Below, piece after piece: positions 6,093 to 9,016 of a stretch of 9,016 bases of DNA. The DNA lies in NCBI GenBank assembly GCA_007127395.1, contig SKZL01000316.1:1-9016 (forward strand), in the 5' to 3' direction. Position numbers and translations under genes: made by a program. This stretch comes from Balneolaceae bacterium. GTDB lineage: Bacteria; Bacteroidota; Rhodothermia; Balneolales; Balneolaceae. Numbering within the stretch: the first letter of the stretch is position 1; each line of letters begins with the position of its first letter. The notes below the pieces were generated by a model. That model made no database searches. It was not told the DNA's origin and saw only the letters and a list, made by a program, of their open reading frames with translations.

Positions 6093-6722
6093 TTGATAGG
6101 AATAATCAGATATAGAGCTGGGAATCTTACATCGGTATCCAATGCATTGCAACGTCTTAATGCAGACTATTTTATTTCAGATAATCCGGCTGAACTGGAC
6201 AGAGCTGATGCAATAATATTTCCCGGCGTAGGCCATGCATCAGCGGCTATGGATGATTTGAGGGCAAAAGATCTGGATGTTTGGCTTAAATCAACCAAAA
6301 AACCGGTACTTGGTATCTGTCTGGGTATGCAATTGCTGTTCGAAACTTCTGAAGAGGGTGACTGTAAAACACTCGGTATGATACCTGGCAGACTAAAGAA
6401 GTTTGACTCCACTAAAGCTAAAGTTCCACATATGGGCTGGAACCAATTTGAAACAAAGATTGAGCACCCACTCATTAAAGGCATAGATAACAAGCAGTTT
6501 TTATACTATGTACATGGCTACTATGCTCCCACCAATGAATACACCCTCGCATCGTGTCAATATATCAGAGATTTTGCAGCTGTTGTAGCAAAAGACAACT
6601 TCATGGGTGTACAGTTTCATCCTGAAAAATCGGGACAGGTAGGTTCACTCCTACTCCAAAACTTTCTAAATATGGTGTATCAACAAAAGCCAAATAATCT
6701 TTCTGATACAGACGCTGTATAA
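6093..6722 (+). CDS. hisH: imidazole glycerol phosphate synthase, glutaminase subunit
   Basis: A class I glutamine amidotransferase that supplies ammonia to the HisF cyclase. The 209-residue length is normal. The catalytic triad is present: nucleophile C76 (LGICLGMQLLFE), and H176 and E178 (GVQFHPEKSG). PGVGHAS (44-50) and VPHMGWN (111-117) are also present. The start is TTG at 6093, chosen because the protein aligns from IGIIRYRAGN and no ATG lies upstream before the hisB stop. ATT at 6090 is the only other option. The N-terminal motif is RYRAGN instead of the common DYGAGN; a KYNAGN-like variant is known from Bacteroidota. The gene is in the same frame as hisB, separated by one TAG and two codons. 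Its obligate partner hisF is not in the window. Confidence 0.96.
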   Translation: MIGIIRYRAGNLTSVSNALQRLNADYFISDNPAELDRADAIIFPGVGHASAAMDDLRAKDLDVWLKSTKKPVLGICLGMQLLFETSEEGDCKTLGMIPGRLKKFDSTKAKVPHMGWNQFETKIEHPLIKGIDNKQFLYYVHGYYAPTNEYTLASCQYIRDFAAVVAKDNFMGVQFHPEKSGQVGSLLLQNFLNMVYQQKPNNLSDTDAV

Positions 6723-6761
6723 ATCAGAAAAATCTGTAGTAGTGGATCAGGTTCTCACTTC

Positions 6762-6812
6762 ACTATGTTACGTATCCCAATGAGGTTGGTTTTCAATACA
6801 AAACCACATAGT
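6762..6812 (+). other. two-stem inverted repeat structure in the hisH-hisA gap
   Basis: ACTATGT (6762-6768) pairs with ACATAGT (6806-6812) as a perfect 7-bp outer stem. Inside it GGTTTT (6788-6793) pairs with AAAACC (6800-6805) around a 6-nt loop, and the 3' arms are adjacent so the two stems could stack. The 143-bp gap holding this is by far the longest inside the operon, and hisH-hisA is normally tight. It might be an RNA element controlling hisA, a processing site, or a scar of rearrangement. No T-tract follows it. Confidence 0.4.
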
Positions 6813-6865
6813 TTGATTTCTGTGAAAATCATATAAACTCATCATCGGAATTAATAGTAATAAAT

Positions 6866-7588
6866 ATGAGAATTATTCCCGCTATCGATCTGCTTGACGG
6901 GCAGGCAGTTCGTCTCGAGAAAGGTGACTATAACAAGAGAACTATCTACCATACTAATCCACTGGATGTAGCGACTGAATTTAAAACTGCAGGATTTACT
7001 CATATCCATGTGGTGGATCTGAATGGTGCCAAAAGTGGTAATTTTGAAAACCTTCCTATCATCAGATCAATGATTGATAACGTCGGATTATCCATTCAGA
7101 CGGGCGGAGGAGTCAGAACACTCAAAGATATTGAATTACTGATTGATGCCGGTTTGAACGGTGTTATCTGCTCCTCCATGGCTGTTAAAAATCATGACGA
7201 ATGGATAGAGTCGATCTCTAAGTTTGGTGATCGAATGATACTTGGCCTGGATCTGAAAGAGGGCAAAATGGCTTTTGGTGGCTGGCTTGAAACTACCGAT
7301 ACTCCGATTGAGCGATTTCTTGAACCTATGATTGAGGCGGGATTGAATAGAGTTCTCAGTACAGATATATCCAGAGATGGAATGCTGACCGGACCCAATT
7401 TTCAAATGTATCAAAATCTTCAAAACCGATTTCCCGGACTGAAATGGATTGCTTCAGGAGGAGTTTCAAATCTGCAGGATCTGGTCACCCTCCAAAACCA
7501 TCAGCTATATGGTGTTGTAGTTGGAAAGGCCTATTATGAAGGAAGAATTCAATTATCCGAGATGGCTCATCTACACCGTGAAGGCTAA
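6866..7588 (+). CDS. hisA: ProFAR isomerase (phosphoribosylformimino-AICAR-P isomerase)
   Basis: Catalyses the Amadori rearrangement of ProFAR to PRFAR in histidine synthesis. The 240-residue (beta-alpha)8 barrel is complete. The first catalytic Asp is D8 (IIPAIDLLDGQAVRL) and the second is near D129 (LGLDLKEG). Phosphate-binding glycine motifs are visible at about 78-83 (QTGGGVR) and 196-200 (ASGGV). TDISRDGMLTGPN (166-178) is the diagnostic HisA segment and separates it from HisF. The ATG at 6866 gives the standard N-terminus. It is preceded by a structured 143-bp gap, and the operon ends here: no hisF or hisI follows, although they usually come next in this gene order. Confidence 0.97.
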   Translation: MRIIPAIDLLDGQAVRLEKGDYNKRTIYHTNPLDVATEFKTAGFTHIHVVDLNGAKSGNFENLPIIRSMIDNVGLSIQTGGGVRTLKDIELLIDAGLNGVICSSMAVKNHDEWIESISKFGDRMILGLDLKEGKMAFGGWLETTDTPIERFLEPMIEAGLNRVLSTDISRDGMLTGPNFQMYQNLQNRFPGLKWIASGGVSNLQDLVTLQNHQLYGVVVGKAYYEGRIQLSEMAHLHREG

Positions 7589-8074
7589 ACAAATCCTCAC
7601 TCATTAAGCTCTTTTCAAGTCACCCGTTTATATATTCAATAACATATCCATTTACGACTCTTAGATACACATGTTCCAGTAACTGATGCCATACTTGTCA
7701 TATTTGCCATTTATGTCTCTTTTCCTAAATGCAGGCTGTTTTACTATTCGAGATCTATATTCTATGATTTTCATCTAAATTTGAATCCCTGCCTGCCAAT
7801 TCTCAAGATATTTGATCGACTACCATTGCACCTGTTTTAGAGATAAAAACTGTAGATTTGTCTCTGTAGCTACAAAAACGGGCTTAGGCGGGGGCTAAAA
7901 TAGAGGAATATCACAGCATCTCTTCTCTCCAGATATGGGCTGAAAAACAGTTTTTGAAGCTTGTTTTTTTCGGATGGTTTAAAAAATGATCCCTCATCTG
8001 ATAAAGAGCAAGATTATTGAGACTTTGCGTTTGGAAATTTATAAGAAGAAGCAATGTTTGTAATCAGGCGGAAC
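7589..8074. other. 486-bp intergenic region between convergent hisA and serpin genes
   Basis: I see no supportable gene here on either strand and no remnant of hisF or hisIE motifs. It contains a 10-bp palindrome, TGTAGCTACA (7865-7874), a G-rich patch near 7879-7892 with too few G tracts for a quadruplex, and several T and A runs. No strong Rho-independent terminator follows hisA. Confidence 0.7.
7978..7999 (-). terminator. weak candidate terminator for the serpin gene
   Basis: Read on the - strand, AGATGA and TCATTT can pair over 6 bp (one G-U) around a GGGA loop and run into a T-tract (complement of the A run at 7981-7986). It lies about 75 bp beyond the serpin stop. The stem is AT-rich and weak, so the call is tentative. 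Confidence 0.25.
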
Positions 8075-9016
8075 TCAGGGGTCCACAACTTTGCCCATAA
8101 ACAAGTTGGTCCCGCTTACCCTTTCATGAAGAATAAAAACGAATGGCCGATCAGCCCTGAATGCGGGAGGCATAGAGGTAACAACCATCCCAACATTTGT
8201 AACTGCCGCTGCCTCACTGCCCTCCTCATCAACACGGATAACAGCTTTATGCTTCACTTCACCAATAGATATATTTTGCGGTGATACATCTGCAATGCCG
8301 CTAAAGTCTGCATTCCATTCGTCAAATGCGATCTCCATTCCCATCTCCTTCAATAGATCATTCATGCTCAATTCAAACTCAATTTCAAATCTTGGCAGCT
8401 CAACAATTACCTTCTGCGAGCCATCCGACAACTTCGACCGCCATTTAGTCAAGTTTTGAGCATTTACTTTTTGCTCAACAAACTGCTCGATCTTTGTCTC
8501 AGGATCGGCCGGCAGCAACACTGACATCGTGAAGAGGCTATCACCATAAGGCAACTCCACCATATGAACCTCGTCAGAAAAATAGGATGCAAAACGGCCA
8601 TTTTGACTCATCATATTGACGTTTTTCGTATTTCCGTTTTCCAGGAAAAAATCTGCTCTTTCTGTTCGATCTACATCAAATTTGCTGAGCCAATCACCTT
8701 TGAAATAGATTGCATTTATCAAAAACATCACCATATCATCCTCAATCTCTTCTATAATAGAGTCGATCATTCCTTTGGTATTATCACTCACCCAGTCATT
8801 GATCCGGTCTATCGACTGACTTTGTGTGAAATCCATGCTTTCAGATGTTGCACCGAACGATTCCTTTACCTGTGTCAAAAAAATCTCCTTTACAGGCAAG
8901 CCTTCCCTGAACCAAATCGAGTTGGCAACCAAAAACATCACTTCCGGATCAAGATCTGTCAATAGATCTGTTATTGATCGAATACCCTCATTAATATCTT
9001 CAAGCGCCATATCATC
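8075..9016 (-). CDS. serpin-family protease inhibitor (5' end outside window)
   Basis: The visible C-terminal about 313 residues of a serpin, a suicide inhibitor that traps serine or cysteine proteases. The frame is open to the window edge, so about 60-90 N-terminal residues, and any signal or lipoprotein peptide, are missing. Family landmarks in the visible part, numbered from the Met at 9010, are ANSIWF (29-34), LINAIYFKGDW (97-107), MVELPY (150-155), the F..DFSGI region (229-239), and PFVFILHE...NLFMGKVVDP at the end. The reactive-centre loop has an inhibitory-type hinge, EEGSEAAAV (262-270), with small residues at P15-P9. Ungapped alignment to alpha-1-antitrypsin puts P1-P1' at T278-S279. 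This suggests an elastase-like or subtilisin-like target rather than a trypsin-like one. It is convergent with the his operon and probably unrelated to it functionally. Confidence 0.93.
   Translation of the reverse strand, partial: DDMALEDINEGIRSITDLLTDLDPEVMFLVANSIWFREGLPVKEIFLTQVKESFGATSESMDFTQSQSIDRINDWVSDNTKGMIDSIIEEIEDDMVMFLINAIYFKGDWLSKFDVDRTERADFFLENGNTKNVNMMSQNGRFASYFSDEVHMVELPYGDSLFTMSVLLPADPETKIEQFVEQKVNAQNLTKWRSKLSDGSQKVIVELPRFEIEFELSMNDLLKEMGMEIAFDEWNADFSGIADVSPQNISIGEVKHKAVIRVDEEGSEAAAVTNVGMVVTSMPPAFRADRPFVFILHERVSGTNLFMGKVVDP

Noticed and set aside
6812..6839. Internal promoter for hisA (TTTG at 6812-6815 with a TATAAACT stretch)
   Set aside because: Spacing is about 16 bp and the -7 half does not match TAnnTTTG, so it is not better than chance in AT-rich sequence.
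7879..7892. G-quadruplex in the intergenic G-rich patch
   Set aside because: There are too few runs of three or more G to form a four-tract quadruplex.
7589..8074. Possible degraded hisF or hisIE after hisA
   Set aside because: I looked for HisF-like PCLDV, VVKGV or DGT motifs and HisI Cys/His motifs in the translations and saw none. The region is AT-rich with frequent stops.
8054..8284. + strand open frame over the serpin 3' end
   Set aside because: It overlaps the conserved serpin C-terminus on the other strand and has no recognisable features.
8564..8965. 133-residue + strand open frame inside the serpin
   Set aside because: Antisense shadow of a well-conserved serpin core; cysteine- and histidine-rich composition without a family pattern.

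Overview
The window looks like a chromosomal segment from a Bacteroidota-like (FCB group) bacterium, possibly the Balneola/Rhodohalobacter side of that group. This is inferred from four things: the hisG-D-C-B-H-A gene order, an HisB whose dehydratase half closely resembles the E. coli-type bifunctional enzyme, an HisH that reads RYRAGN where most bacteria have DYGAGN, and gene starts that mostly lack Shine-Dalgarno sequences. Taxonomy cannot be fixed from the sequence alone.

Layout. Bases 1-125 hold no gene I can recognise. About 131-1495 is an apparently intact IS3-family insertion sequence: orfA and orfB overlap at ATGA, and a canonical A AAA AAC slippery heptamer should yield an OrfAB fusion transposase. 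The element is visibly richer in G+C than the his genes. From 1501 to 1793 is a compact his leader region. It contains a seven-copy 7-bp tandem repeat, a possible Bacteroidota-type -7 promoter element, and a 26-codon leader ORF (1610-1690) with eight histidine codons. The His-codon run itself folds into a perfect 7-bp hairpin, and a GGGC...GCCC-T7 terminator-like structure follows. This looks like ribosome-dependent transcription attenuation of the his operon.

From 1794 to 7588 on the + strand run hisG (long form), hisD, hisC, hisB, hisH and hisA. hisC/hisB overlap by 4 bp, hisB/hisH are 6 bp apart and in the same frame, and a 143-bp structured gap separates hisH from hisA. Together they encode ATP phosphoribosyltransferase, histidinol dehydrogenase, histidinol-phosphate aminotransferase, IGP dehydratase, the glutaminase subunit of IGP synthase, and the ProFAR isomerase. 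Missing from the cluster are hisF (the obligate partner of HisH), hisI/hisE, and a working histidinol-phosphatase. The HisB N-terminus is a shortened, motif-less remnant of the HAD phosphatase domain. These activities must be encoded elsewhere if the pathway is complete.

The 486 bp after hisA (7589-8074) contain no gene I can support. Facing the operon on the - strand is the 3' part of a serpin gene (8075 to beyond the window end), with an inhibitory-type hinge and a predicted Thr-Ser scissile bond.

The most noteworthy signals are the His-rich leader/attenuator, the decayed phosphatase domain fused to HisB, the operon lacking hisF/hisIE, and the bacterial serpin next door.
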